Source: WHSW01 sp963749365 (GTDB lineage: Bacteria > Actinomycetota > Thermoleophilia > Solirubrobacterales > 70-9). Taken from it: a DNA stretch of 64,000 bases. A program made the translations under genes and the position numbers. Of the stretch, positions 16,908-25,032 are shown piece by piece; positions within the stretch are counted from its first letter, which is position 1; each line of letters opens with the position of its first letter. The notes under the pieces were generated by a model. The model did not search any database, was not told the origin of the DNA, and was given only the letters and a program-made list of their open reading frames with translations. The stretch spans positions 434,001 through 498,000 of the forward strand of contig CAVVME010000003.1 of NCBI GenBank assembly GCA_963749365.1, written 5' to 3'.

Positions 16908-17612
16908 GTGGGTGCCGACCTCCCCCCGGACACCTCGCTGCTGCGCCGACATGCGCATCCGGACGGATACGGATACGGCTGGCTGCTGGTCCTGATCCTG
17001 GTCTCGCTCGCCTTCCAGCTCGGCGTGCCCGACACCGAGTGGGCGCGGGCGCTGACGATCGCGCTTCAGGGGCTGACCCTGCTCGCGGCGCTCTGGGTGG
17101 CGCGCGTCCATCCTCGGCTCCTGCAGGGAGCCGCGGTCCTGGTCCTTGCCAGCGTGTTGATCGCCACCGGCGTCCTGGTGAGCTCGGTGGAGCTGAGCTC
17201 GGTCAGCGGCAGGCTGGTGGGGCTGTTGCTGGTCCTGCTCGCCCCGGTGGCGATCGTGCTCGGGATCGTGCGCCAGGCACGGGACGCGCAGGCGATCACG
17301 ATCCGGACGATGTTCGGCGTCCTCTGCGTCTACCTGCTGATCGGGATGGCCTTCGGCTTCGGCTACGGGCTGATCGCGGCGATCGAGGAGGAGGCGTTCT
17401 TCGCCCAGATCGACGCGGGCGACCAGGCGGACTACCTCTACTTCAGCTTCGCGACGATCACCACGACCGGGTTCGGCGACCTCACCGCGGCCGAGGACCT
17501 GGGTCGCTCGCTGGCGATCACCGAGGCGCTGATCGGCCAGTTCTACCTGGTCACGGTGGTCGCCCTGATCGTCTCCAATCTGGGACTGATCCGCCGCTCG
17601 GCGTCGGAGTGA
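16908..17612 (+). CDS. Potassium-channel-like membrane protein
   Basis: A 234-aa membrane protein with a pore-loop signature TTGFGD (186-191) between two hydrophobic helices (about 137-157 and 205-226), the canonical two-helix pore of the ion-channel 2 family. Four more hydrophobic stretches precede it (about 24-40, 48-66, 74-92 and 103-122), but they lack the Arg-rich S4 pattern of voltage sensors. The filter is TGFGD rather than TVGYGD, so selectivity may differ. There is no cytoplasmic RCK domain. A TATAGA box ends 9 nt before the GTG. It overlaps the GH3 gene by 4 bp. Confidence 0.85.
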   Translation: MGADLPPDTSLLRRHAHPDGYGYGWLLVLILVSLAFQLGVPDTEWARALTIALQGLTLLAALWVARVHPRLLQGAAVLVLASVLIATGVLVSSVELSSVSGRLVGLLLVLLAPVAIVLGIVRQARDAQAITIRTMFGVLCVYLLIGMAFGFGYGLIAAIEEEAFFAQIDAGDQADYLYFSFATITTTGFGDLTAAEDLGRSLAITEALIGQFYLVTVVALIVSNLGLIRRSASE

Positions 17613-18766
17613 GCGAGCCCTTGGCGCGGCCGGCGACTCGGGCGAAGGCCGTCCGTCGCCGCCGGCTCGCGCTCGGCGCGACCGCCTGCCTCGCCGCGGT
17701 CGCGGGGGCGATCGCCGGCGGCCTCGACGATGACGAGGAGGCCTCGGAGCGCGCTGCATCGGCGCCCGTCGGCTGCCCGGCGTCGGTCGCCGCGGACCCA
17801 TGGCGACTGACCGGCCAGATGCTGATCGCCCGCATGGAGGGCAGCGCGACGGAGGACCTGCGCCGTCGAGCCCGGCGCGGCGAGATCGGCGGCGTGGTCG
17901 TCTTCCCCCCGCTCGACACGGCCACGGCGGCGCTGCGGGCACAGGTCGCGGCCCTGCGCAGAGCCGCCGCCGCGGGCGGCGCGCCCGCGCCCCTGGTGGC
18001 GATCGACCAGGAGGGCGGCGAGGTCAAGCGGCTGCCCGCGGCGCCCCCCACCCGCCCGCCGCCCGAACTCGGCATCGCCGGCCCGACCGCGGCCAGTACG
18101 GAGGGCCGGGCGACGGGTCGCGCGCTGGCCCGGCTCGGGATCGACGTCGACCTCGCCCCGGTCCTCGACGTGCCGGCCGACGGCGCCTTCATCGAGTCGC
18201 GAGCATTCGCCGCCGATCCGGAGCGGGTCGGCGACACGGGGGTTGCCTTCGGCGAGGGACTCGAGGACGCCGGCGTCGCGGCGACGGCGAAGCACTTCCC
18301 GGGCCTCGGGCGCGCGGTCACCAACACCGACCTCGCCCCGAGCACGGTTGCGGCGACGCGCGCCGAGTTGCGCACCGACTTGGCGCCCTTCCAGGCCGCG
18401 GTCGGCGCCGGGTTCGACCTGGTGATGGTCTCGAACGCGATCTACCCGGCCTTCGATCCGAGCTCGCCTGCATCGCTCTCCCCCGCGGTGGTCCAGACGC
18501 TGCTGCGCGAGCGACTCGGCTACCGCGGGGTCGTGATCAGCGACGATCTCGGCGCCGGCGCTCTGACCGGGGCCGGGATCGGCGAGGGTGCGGCTGCCGT
18601 CAGGGCGGCCCGCGCGGGAGTTGACCTGTTGCTCTTCGCCCTCTCGGACGGCTCACAGGCGCACCGCGCGCTGCGCGAGGCGCTGCGCTCCGGGCGCCTC
18701 GAGCGGGAGGCGCTGGTCGCGTCGTGTGCGCGCACGACCGCGCTCCGGGACCGGCTCGCGGGCTAG
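17609..18766 (+). CDS. Membrane-anchored family 3 glycoside hydrolase
   Basis: A 385-aa extracytoplasmic enzyme with a basic N-terminus and one anchor/signal helix (about 20-39), then a GH3 barrel likely acting on N-acetylhexosamine linkages of peptidoglycan. Visible motifs are DQEGG (133-137), KHFPGLG (228-234) and the nucleophile motif SDDL (311-314). In NagZ enzymes the stretch after KHFPG carries an Asp-Ser-His acid/base dyad; here it reads NTDLAPS, so the His is absent and the catalytic acid must differ. The GTG overlaps the channel gene (GTGA). Confidence 0.87.
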   Translation: MSEPLARPATRAKAVRRRRLALGATACLAAVAGAIAGGLDDDEEASERAASAPVGCPASVAADPWRLTGQMLIARMEGSATEDLRRRARRGEIGGVVVFPPLDTATAALRAQVAALRRAAAAGGAPAPLVAIDQEGGEVKRLPAAPPTRPPPELGIAGPTAASTEGRATGRALARLGIDVDLAPVLDVPADGAFIESRAFAADPERVGDTGVAFGEGLEDAGVAATAKHFPGLGRAVTNTDLAPSTVAATRAELRTDLAPFQAAVGAGFDLVMVSNAIYPAFDPSSPASLSPAVVQTLLRERLGYRGVVISDDLGAGALTGAGIGEGAAAVRAARAGVDLLLFALSDGSQAHRALREALRSGRLEREALVASCARTTALRDRLAG

Positions 18767-18808
18767 TTACGGCGCTCGAGACGGACTAGTTCCGGCGCTC
18801 GACACTGA
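18763..18808. repeat. Imperfect 23-bp tandem duplication between two convergent genes
   Basis: Bases 18763-18785 and 18786-18808 are two direct copies differing at 3 of 23 positions. The first copy holds the stop codon of the GH3 gene. The second holds the last codons and stop of the metalloprotease gene, read on the other strand. On the minus strand each copy can encode the same LERR/VERR-N-stop tail, so the duplication copied a C-terminal tail with its stop codon. Confidence 0.75.
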
Positions 18809-20357
18809 CGGCGAACCGTTGCCCGTCCTTGCGATAGGCCCAGTCGCGGGCGCCGAAGCCGTCGACGCGACCGTCGGCATTGACGGCCACCACTGTGATC
18901 CGCTCGAAGCGGCCCGGCGAGTTGAGGGTCACTAGGGCCTTGCCGCCCTGGTCGAGGTAGCGGCTCTTGACCACCACCTCGCCACCGACCGGGTCACCGT
19001 CGCGGGCGACGAGCGCGAAGCCCGCCCGCAGTCCCCGCTCGGCGGCGCCTCGAAGGACGAGCGGCGCGCCGCCGCGGGCGCCCACGTCGAGCATCCGGAA
19101 CGCCGTGTGGTCGAGCGCGAAATCGAGCTCGTGCCCTGGTTGCAGCTGCTGCTTGCGGCGGATGTCGGGGTAGAGCGCGGCGTCGGGGAAGGCGCCGGCC
19201 CCCGTCCGCCACTCGGCGGTCGCGACGACGAACTCGGTGAACTCACGACTGAAGCTGCGACCCCCGAGGTCGCGGATCGCCTGCTGGTAGGCGCCGATCG
19301 CGAAGTCGGCGGGATCGATCGCGCGCGAGACCTCCCAGGCACGGCGGACGACGTCGAGGCCGAAGCCACCGCCGGACCCGCTCAGCCAGTGGTTCCAGAC
19401 CCCGGTTCCGTAGATCTTCAGGCCCCTCGCCCCATCGCTGTCGGTAATCGGGATCCCCGGGCGCTCGGCGAAGACCTCGACGTAGTTGAGGTAGTCGTTG
19501 ACCTCCGGGAACACCTGCTCCTCCGCCCAGACGGCGGTCGCCTCGAAGATCCAGACGTCCTGGAAGCTGTCGTAGTTTTGCTGCAGCAGGTGATTGAACT
19601 CGTGCGCGACGGTCGCCCTGGCTGCTTCGAGCGGGTCGGCGAACCCGTACTCCGCCGGCGCGTAGTCATCGTCGATCACCAGGTAGCCGTACTTGCTGCG
19701 GATCTGACCCTGACCCGGATCAGGCGACTCGTATCCGAACACCCCGGCGTTGCCGAGCTGCTTCAGGTAGATGTCGGCGCGAGCCGAGGGGTCGGGCCCG
19801 CAACCGCCGAGATCGGGCTTCGGCGGCGCCCAGGCGAGAGGCCCGGGAGCGACCTGGACCGCGCGCGAGCGCTCGGCCATCGTCAGCACGGCCTCGACGT
19901 AGTCGGGCGTCCCGTCTCCGTCCTCGAGCCCGTTTGCGTCGGTCAGGTCCGGCGCATCGGCGAACTCGGGCGAGCTGACGAAGAAGACGCAGAAGTGCTC
20001 GCTCTCGGCACTGGCGACCGGCGCCGCCTTCGGGAACCCGTCGCCGTAGCGATCGGCCGAGCCGTCGGTTGGCCGGACGAGCAGCGCCCGGGCCCGGGCC
20101 CGGTCATCGTCGTCGAGTGCCGGCAGCGCCGCCGCGAGCGCATTCAGCGCGGCGCTGGCATCGGCGGGCTCGGCGGCCGCCTGCCCGGGGTCGAGCGCCG
20201 CCTCCGCCGCGGCGAGCGATTGCTCGGCCTCGGACGCCTCGACGGTCGCGCCCGCGGAAGTGGGCGCCTGGGCGGACGCGGCGGCGGGCAAGGCGAACAC
20301 CAGGGCCGCACCAGCGACCACAGCGTGCAATCCGCGTCTGGATGGTCGCCGCGACAA
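18786..20357 (-). CDS. Secreted putative metalloprotease (MXAN_6640-like)
   Basis: A 523-aa exported protein. The TTG at 20357 is preceded by a GGAAAGAG ribosome site and starts a signal peptide (Arg-rich n-region, Ala/Val/Leu core, ending ASA-Q near 29). An Ala/Glu-rich helical prodomain-like stretch follows. The zinc site HEFNH (252-256) has a downstream FEATAVWAEE (third-ligand Glu candidate at about 272), giving a gluzincin-like HExxH...E arrangement. The rest is beta-rich, including a DGDGTPDYVE calcium-like loop. The substrate is unknown. A lytic or matrix-processing role is inferred from fold and export only. Confidence 0.75.
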   Translation of the reverse strand: MSRRPSRRGLHAVVAGAALVFALPAAASAQAPTSAGATVEASEAEQSLAAAEAALDPGQAAAEPADASAALNALAAALPALDDDDRARARALLVRPTDGSADRYGDGFPKAAPVASAESEHFCVFFVSSPEFADAPDLTDANGLEDGDGTPDYVEAVLTMAERSRAVQVAPGPLAWAPPKPDLGGCGPDPSARADIYLKQLGNAGVFGYESPDPGQGQIRSKYGYLVIDDDYAPAEYGFADPLEAARATVAHEFNHLLQQNYDSFQDVWIFEATAVWAEEQVFPEVNDYLNYVEVFAERPGIPITDSDGARGLKIYGTGVWNHWLSGSGGGFGLDVVRRAWEVSRAIDPADFAIGAYQQAIRDLGGRSFSREFTEFVVATAEWRTGAGAFPDAALYPDIRRKQQLQPGHELDFALDHTAFRMLDVGARGGAPLVLRGAAERGLRAGFALVARDGDPVGGEVVVKSRYLDQGGKALVTLNSPGRFERITVVAVNADGRVDGFGARDWAYRKDGQRFAVSVERRN

Positions 20358-20375
20358 GGTCTCTTTCCGCTGGTG

Positions 20376-20383
20376 AGGATACT
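20376..20383. promoter_or_regulatory. Overlapping divergent -10-like boxes (metalloprotease / nadE)
   Basis: The 8 bases AGGATACT read as GATACT on the plus strand (20378-20383), 8 nt before the nadE ATG, and as TATCCT on the minus strand (20381-20376), upstream of the metalloprotease TTG. Only 34 bp separate the two start codons, so both promoters must lie in or near this element. No clear -35 was seen on either side. Confidence 0.42.
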
Positions 20384-20391
20384 TCCAGCCG

Positions 20392-22044
20392 ATGATTGAA
20401 CCCGGCTCAGGCCTACGTGTTGCGCTCGCCCAGGTAAACCCGACCGTCGGCGATCTCGACGGCAACGCGGCGCTGATCGGGTCGTGGATCGACCGCGCGC
20501 GCGAAGCCGGCGCCGACCTCGTCGTCTTTCCCGAGCTCTGCCTGCCGGGTTATCCGGCCGAGGACCTGTACCTGAAGCGCCACTTCCTGGCTGCGAACGC
20601 GGCCGCGCTCGAGCAGCTCGCCGCCCGCGCGGTCGGGATTGCAGCGCTGGTCGGCTTCGCCGAGCCGACCCCGGGGGTGGGCGGGCGGGCGCCCGACACG
20701 CCCGCGGCTCCTCCCGCCCACAACTCGGTCGCGTTGCTGGCCGGAGGCGAGATCAGCAACGTCTACCGCAAGAACCGGCTCCCCAACTACGGGGTCTTCG
20801 ACGAAGTTCGCTACTTCGAGCCCGGCAGCGAGCCCGCGGTCGCGGTCGTCAACGGGGTCGCGCTTGGGCTCACCGTCTGCGAGGACCTCTGGCAGCCCGG
20901 CCCTCCCGCCTCGCTCGAGGTCGAAGGTGGGGCGCGCCTGATCCTCAACCCGTCGGGCTCGCCCTATCTGCGCGGCAAGGGCGCCGACCGGGAGCGGATG
21001 TTCGCCGAGCGGGCTCGTGCCTACGGCGTGCCGATCGCGTTCTGCAACCTGGTCGGCGGCCAGGACGAGCTCGTCTTCGATGGCCACAGCTTCGTCGTCG
21101 ACGCGGAGGGCGCGGTCGTCGCGCGGGCGCGGCAGTTCGAGCAGGACCTGTTGCTCTGGGAGCTCGACGGCGCCCCCTTGCCGCCGGCGCGCGCGCCGCT
21201 GTCCGACCTCGACGAGGTCTACGCCGCGCTCAGGCTGGGGGTCGGCGACTACACGCGCAAGAACGGCTTCGAGCGTGTTGCCGTCGGCCTCTCCGGTGGC
21301 ATCGACTCGGCCCTGGTCGCGCTGCTGGCCGCCGACGCGCTCGGTCCAGAGCAGCTCAGCTGCGTGGTGATGCCGTCGCCGCACTCGAGCCCGGACACCC
21401 AGGCCGACGCCCGGGCGATCGCCCGCAACCTCGGAGCCGAGCTGATCGAGCTGCCGATCGCGACGGCGATGGCCGCCTACGACCAAACCCTCGCCGGGCA
21501 CTGGAGCGGCACAGGCCTCGCGGCCGAGAACGTCCAGGCGCGAATCCGCGGCAACCTGCTGATGGCGCTCTCCAACGACCGCGGCCTGCTCGTCTTGACG
21601 ACCGGCAACAAGAGCGAGATGTCGGTCGGCTACGCGACCCTCTACGGCGACATGGCGGGCGGGCTCGCGGTGCTCAAGGACGTCCCCAAGCGGCTCGTCT
21701 ACGAGCTCGTGCGCCACCGCAACGCCGGCGCGAGCGGCGAGCTGATCCCGGCGAGCGTGCTCGAGCGCGCCCCATCGGCGGAGCTGCGCCCCGACCAGCG
21801 CGATCAGGACTCCCTGCCCCCGTACGAGGTCCTCGACCGGATCCTCGAAGGCTACGTGGAGCGCGACCTCTCGCGTGCGCAGCTCGCCGCCGAGGGCCTG
21901 TCGGAGGACATCGTCGAGGAGACGATCCGGCTCGTCGACCGGGCCGAGTACAAGCGTCGCCAGGCGCCGCCGGGAATCAGGATCACGAGCCGGGCCTTCG
22001 GCCGCGACCGGCGGCTGCCGATCACGAACCGCTTCAACGGCTGA
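20392..22044 (+). CDS. nadE: Glutamine-dependent NAD+ synthetase
   Basis: Final step of NAD biosynthesis: amidation of nicotinic acid adenine dinucleotide using ATP and glutamine-derived ammonia. The 550-aa protein is a fusion. The N-terminal nitrilase-type glutaminase (1 to about 265) has the Glu, Lys and Cys triad in FPELCLPGYP, YRKNRLPNYGVFDE and LTVCEDLW. The C-terminal synthetase has the PP-loop SGGIDS (301-306) and GNKSEMSVGYATLYGDM. Length and order match family members. It shares a 34-bp intergenic space with the divergent metalloprotease. Confidence 0.96.
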   Translation: MIEPGSGLRVALAQVNPTVGDLDGNAALIGSWIDRAREAGADLVVFPELCLPGYPAEDLYLKRHFLAANAAALEQLAARAVGIAALVGFAEPTPGVGGRAPDTPAAPPAHNSVALLAGGEISNVYRKNRLPNYGVFDEVRYFEPGSEPAVAVVNGVALGLTVCEDLWQPGPPASLEVEGGARLILNPSGSPYLRGKGADRERMFAERARAYGVPIAFCNLVGGQDELVFDGHSFVVDAEGAVVARARQFEQDLLLWELDGAPLPPARAPLSDLDEVYAALRLGVGDYTRKNGFERVAVGLSGGIDSALVALLAADALGPEQLSCVVMPSPHSSPDTQADARAIARNLGAELIELPIATAMAAYDQTLAGHWSGTGLAAENVQARIRGNLLMALSNDRGLLVLTTGNKSEMSVGYATLYGDMAGGLAVLKDVPKRLVYELVRHRNAGASGELIPASVLERAPSAELRPDQRDQDSLPPYEVLDRILEGYVERDLSRAQLAAEGLSEDIVEETIRLVDRAEYKRRQAPPGIRITSRAFGRDRRLPITNRFNG

Positions 22045-22050
22045 GCCGGA

Positions 22051-22449
22051 TCAGGCCGGAGCCGGGCGAACCGCGATCGTCACCCGCGCCAGGGCGCAGA
22101 GCCGGCCCTCGTCATCGCTCAGGTCGCAGTCCCAGATCCACGTCGTGCGCCCACGATGGCGCGCCCGGGCGGCACAGGTGACGCGTCCGGACCTGACCGG
22201 GCGGAGGAAGCTCGCCTGGTTGGCCTGACCCATCGCCACCATCCCCTCGCTCGCCACCGCCTCGTAGGTTGCGCGCGAGCACAGTGACTCCGCCAGCGCC
22301 GCGAACGCACCGCCGTGCACGATCCCGAACGGCTGACGGACGACGTCGGTGACCTCGAGCAACGCCACGGCGCCCTCAGGAGAGAGGTCGACGTACTCGA
22401 CCCCGATCGCGCGGCTGAGCCCGTCGCGCTCGTCGCCCCGGTCGCTCAC
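22051..22449 (-). CDS. PaaI-like hotdog-fold thioesterase
   Basis: A 132-aa hotdog protein likely to hydrolyse an acyl-CoA or aromatic acyl-CoA. The family motif FGIVHGGAFAALAE is present, followed by the NQASFLRPVRSGRVT strand pair and a C-terminal RVTIAV strand. The GTG at 22449 is 6 nt from a TAGACT box that shares its TA with the box of the divergent gene. It converges on nadE with 6 bp between stops. The substrate is unassigned. Confidence 0.88.
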   Translation of the reverse strand: MSDRGDERDGLSRAIGVEYVDLSPEGAVALLEVTDVVRQPFGIVHGGAFAALAESLCSRATYEAVASEGMVAMGQANQASFLRPVRSGRVTCAARARHRGRTTWIWDCDLSDDEGRLCALARVTIAVRPAPA

Positions 22450-22455
22450 CGGCTC

Positions 22456-22465
22456 AGTCTAGGCT
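22456..22465. promoter_or_regulatory. Overlapping divergent -10 boxes (thioesterase / RskA-like gene)
   Basis: AGTCTAGGCT contains TAGGCT on the plus strand (22460-22465, 10 nt before GTG 22476) and TAGACT on the minus strand (22461-22456, 6 nt before GTG 22449). The boxes share two bases, in the same geometry as at 8243-8252. The whole divergent gap is 26 bp. Confidence 0.5.
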
Positions 22466-22475
22466 TGCGCTCCCG

Positions 22476-23396
22476 GTGACGCTCACTTCCGACCAGCAGG
22501 CGACGCTCCAGCTGCTCCTCGAGCGGGGCCAGAGCTACTCCGACCTCGCGCAGCTGCTCGGGGTCGACGAGGACGAGGTCCGCGAGCGGGCTCGCGGCGC
22601 GCTCGCCGAGCTCGCCGGCGCGGATCCCGACCGCAACGTCGGACTGACCGACTACCTGCTCGGTGAGGCCGATCCGATCGGGCGCGCGGACGCCTCCCGG
22701 CACCTGCGCCAGGACCCGGACGACCACGCGCTCGCGGCGCTGATCAGCGAGCGGCTGCGGGCGCTGTTTCCCGATGCCGAGCTGCCGAGGCTCCCGGGCG
22801 CGCCGCGCCGCGCGCGCCCCGACCGAACCCGGGCGGACGGACGCGGTCCGCTGAAACAGCCACTGGCGCTGATCCTCGGCGGCGCCGGACTGGTCCTGGT
22901 CGTGGTCGTGCTCGCGATCGCCGGCGTCTTCGGCGATGGCGACGGCGACGGCGACGCCGCGAACGCCGAGACGACCGGCGCCGAAGGCGAGCAGGCGGTG
23001 CCGTTGCGACTCGAGCCCGAGCCGGGCTCCGACGCCGGCGGCGTGGTCGTCTTCGGGCTCGCCGGCACCGACGATCCGTTCATCGAGTTCCAGGTCCGCA
23101 ACCTCGAGCCGGCGACCGCCGACGACGCGTACGTGCTCTGGTTCCTGGCCCGCGACGGTGCCGGCTTTCCGCTCCCGACTCCGCTCCCGGTCCAGCCCGA
23201 CGGAACGCTCAGCGACCGGATCTCGGTCCCGGCCGAGATCATCGCCTTCGCCCAGCAGGCGAAGACGATCGCGATTGCCCTCAACGATCGCCGCCGGCTC
23301 GACCGCGAGATCAACCGGGCCGTCAGATCCGGCCAGGGCACGGTCGAGTTCCCGGGCGGGACGGTGCTCTCGGCGCCGATCCGGGGCGCCGGCTAG
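22476..23396 (+). CDS. Single-pass membrane protein with HTH-like N-terminus and RskA-like exterior domain
   Basis: A 306-aa protein. Residues 1-50 look like a sigma region 4-type helix-turn-helix (RGQSYSDLAQLLGVDEDEV). A helical cytoplasmic stretch follows, then one membrane helix (about 129-152), an acidic GD-repeat linker, and a beta-rich exterior domain (about 170-300) resembling the anti-sigma-K (RskA) C-terminal domain, with ATADDAYVLWFLA and PLPVQPDGTL. No partner sigma gene is in the window. It could be an anti-sigma factor or a one-component membrane sensor. Its 3' end overlaps the convergent FAD oxidase by 74 bp. Confidence 0.65.
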   Translation: MTLTSDQQATLQLLLERGQSYSDLAQLLGVDEDEVRERARGALAELAGADPDRNVGLTDYLLGEADPIGRADASRHLRQDPDDHALAALISERLRALFPDAELPRLPGAPRRARPDRTRADGRGPLKQPLALILGGAGLVLVVVVLAIAGVFGDGDGDGDAANAETTGAEGEQAVPLRLEPEPGSDAGGVVVFGLAGTDDPFIEFQVRNLEPATADDAYVLWFLARDGAGFPLPTPLPVQPDGTLSDRISVPAEIIAFAQQAKTIAIALNDRRRLDREINRAVRSGQGTVEFPGGTVLSAPIRGAG

Positions 23397-25032
23397 TGGG
23401 TAGCAGCTTGCCGGGGTTCATGATCCCGGCCGGGTCGAGGCGCTGCTTGAGCGCCGCCAGGGCGTCAAGCCCGGCCTCCCCGACCTCGGCGCGCATGTAG
23501 GGCGCGTGGTCGCGCCCGATCGCGTGGTGGTGGGTGATCGTCGCGCCGCAGCCGACGATCGCCTCGGATGCCGCCGTCTTGACCGCATGCCAGTGCTCGA
23601 TCTCCTCGCCGGGCCTGCCGGGGGCGAGGAAGGTGAAGTAGAGCGACGCCCCGTCGCGATAGGCGTGCGAGAGGTGGCAGATCACGATCCCCGGTGTCCC
23701 CTGTTCGCGCAGGGCGCCGTCGATCGCGGCGCCGACCCCTCGGTAGAGCTGATCGAGCCGCGACCAGGTGTGGGAGGTCTCGAGCGTCTCGACCATGTAG
23801 CCGAGGTCGAGCAGCTCGTCGCGCAGGTAGGGCCCGTCATAGCGCCCGCGCTCCCAGGCCTGCCCGGGCGCACTTCCGAGCGGCGCCGCCCCGCCGGCGC
23901 GCAGCAGCGCGGTGGAGCGAGCTCGCTCGCGGCGCACCGACTCGCCGCTGCCCTCCCACCCGCAGATCACCAGGCAGCCTCCCTGCCGCCGGCGCAGGCG
24001 CAGGTAGGCGTCGAACAGGCTTCGCTTCAGTCCGCTCGTCCCGGCGAGCCCGAGCGAGACCCTGGTCTCCGCCTCGTCGGAGAGCCGGGTCACCGCGGGC
24101 AGCGCATCGGCCTGGGCGAGCGAACGGACCAGCTCGCCGCCGGTGGCGAAGTCGGCGACGATCCAGGCCTCGTAGCGCCGCACCTCGGGGGCCGGCCGCA
24201 CCCGCGCCGTGACCTCGGTGATCGCGCCCAGGACGCCCTCCGATCCGAGCGCCAGCTCGCGCAGCGCCGGGCCCGCCGCGGTATGCGGGGTCGCCAGGGT
24301 GCGAAGCTCGCCGGCCGGGGTCGCCATCGCCAGGCCGGTGACGAGCTCGTCGAAGCGCCCGTAGCCGGCCGATGCCTGACCGGCCGAGCGGGTCGCGGCG
24401 AAGCCGCCGATCGTCGCGTACTCGAACGACTGCGGGAAATGTCCCAGCGTCAGGCCCTGGGCGCCGAGCGCCCGCTCGGCCTCGGGCCCGCTCAGGCCGG
24501 GGCCGAGCGATGCCGTCAGCGAGACGCTGTCGACGCTCACCCCGCGCAGCCGGAGCAGGTCGAGGGCGATCACCCGCCCGTGCGGCCCGGCCAATGGCTC
24601 GACGCCGCCGACGACGCTGGTCCCGCCGCCGTAGGGGACGACCGCGATCCCGTGCTGCGAGCAGGCCTCGAGCAGAGCCGCGACCTCGCCGGCATCCGCG
24701 GGGGTGACGATCGCGTCGAAGGCGTGTTCGGGCCGCCCGCGGCGAAGCCGGATCAGGTCGGGATAGCTGCGTCCCGCCCCCCTGCGCACCCTGTCCTCAT
24801 GCCCGGCGAGGACGTGCCGCTCGCCGACGATCGTCGCGATCGCGCCGGGCAGCGGGCGCGACGCGGGCAGCTCGACGCCTTCGAGCTCCACCCGCTCGCT
24901 CGGGGTCGCGGGGCCGAGCTGCTCCCGCAGCATCTCGATCGCCGCGGGCGGCAGCTCGAGGCGCCTGCCGGGATCCCCCCAGCCCCACCACTTCGCCGGG
25001 GCTCGCGCGGGCGTCGGGGCCTCACCGCTCAC
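23323..25032 (-). CDS. FAD-binding oxidase, alkyl-DHAP synthase-like
   Basis: A 569-aa flavoprotein of the FAD-binding type 4 (VAO) family. The pyrophosphate loop VPYGGGTSVVGG is at about 132-143, followed by GLTLGHFPQSFEYATIGGFAATRSAGQ. The C-terminal cap has THHHAIGRDHAPYMRAE, similar to the His-rich active-site loop of alkyldihydroxyacetonephosphate synthase. That enzyme forms ether lipids, so an ether-lipid role is possible but unproven; D-lactate or glycolate oxidases are relatives. The last 70 or so bases overlap the convergent RskA-like gene, and the Pro/Arg-rich C-terminal tail there may be dispensable. Confidence 0.82.
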   Translation of the reverse strand: MSGEAPTPARAPAKWWGWGDPGRRLELPPAAIEMLREQLGPATPSERVELEGVELPASRPLPGAIATIVGERHVLAGHEDRVRRGAGRSYPDLIRLRRGRPEHAFDAIVTPADAGEVAALLEACSQHGIAVVPYGGGTSVVGGVEPLAGPHGRVIALDLLRLRGVSVDSVSLTASLGPGLSGPEAERALGAQGLTLGHFPQSFEYATIGGFAATRSAGQASAGYGRFDELVTGLAMATPAGELRTLATPHTAAGPALRELALGSEGVLGAITEVTARVRPAPEVRRYEAWIVADFATGGELVRSLAQADALPAVTRLSDEAETRVSLGLAGTSGLKRSLFDAYLRLRRRQGGCLVICGWEGSGESVRRERARSTALLRAGGAAPLGSAPGQAWERGRYDGPYLRDELLDLGYMVETLETSHTWSRLDQLYRGVGAAIDGALREQGTPGIVICHLSHAYRDGASLYFTFLAPGRPGEEIEHWHAVKTAASEAIVGCGATITHHHAIGRDHAPYMRAEVGEAGLDALAALKQRLDPAGIMNPGKLLPTSRRPGSAPRAPSRPGTRPCPGRI

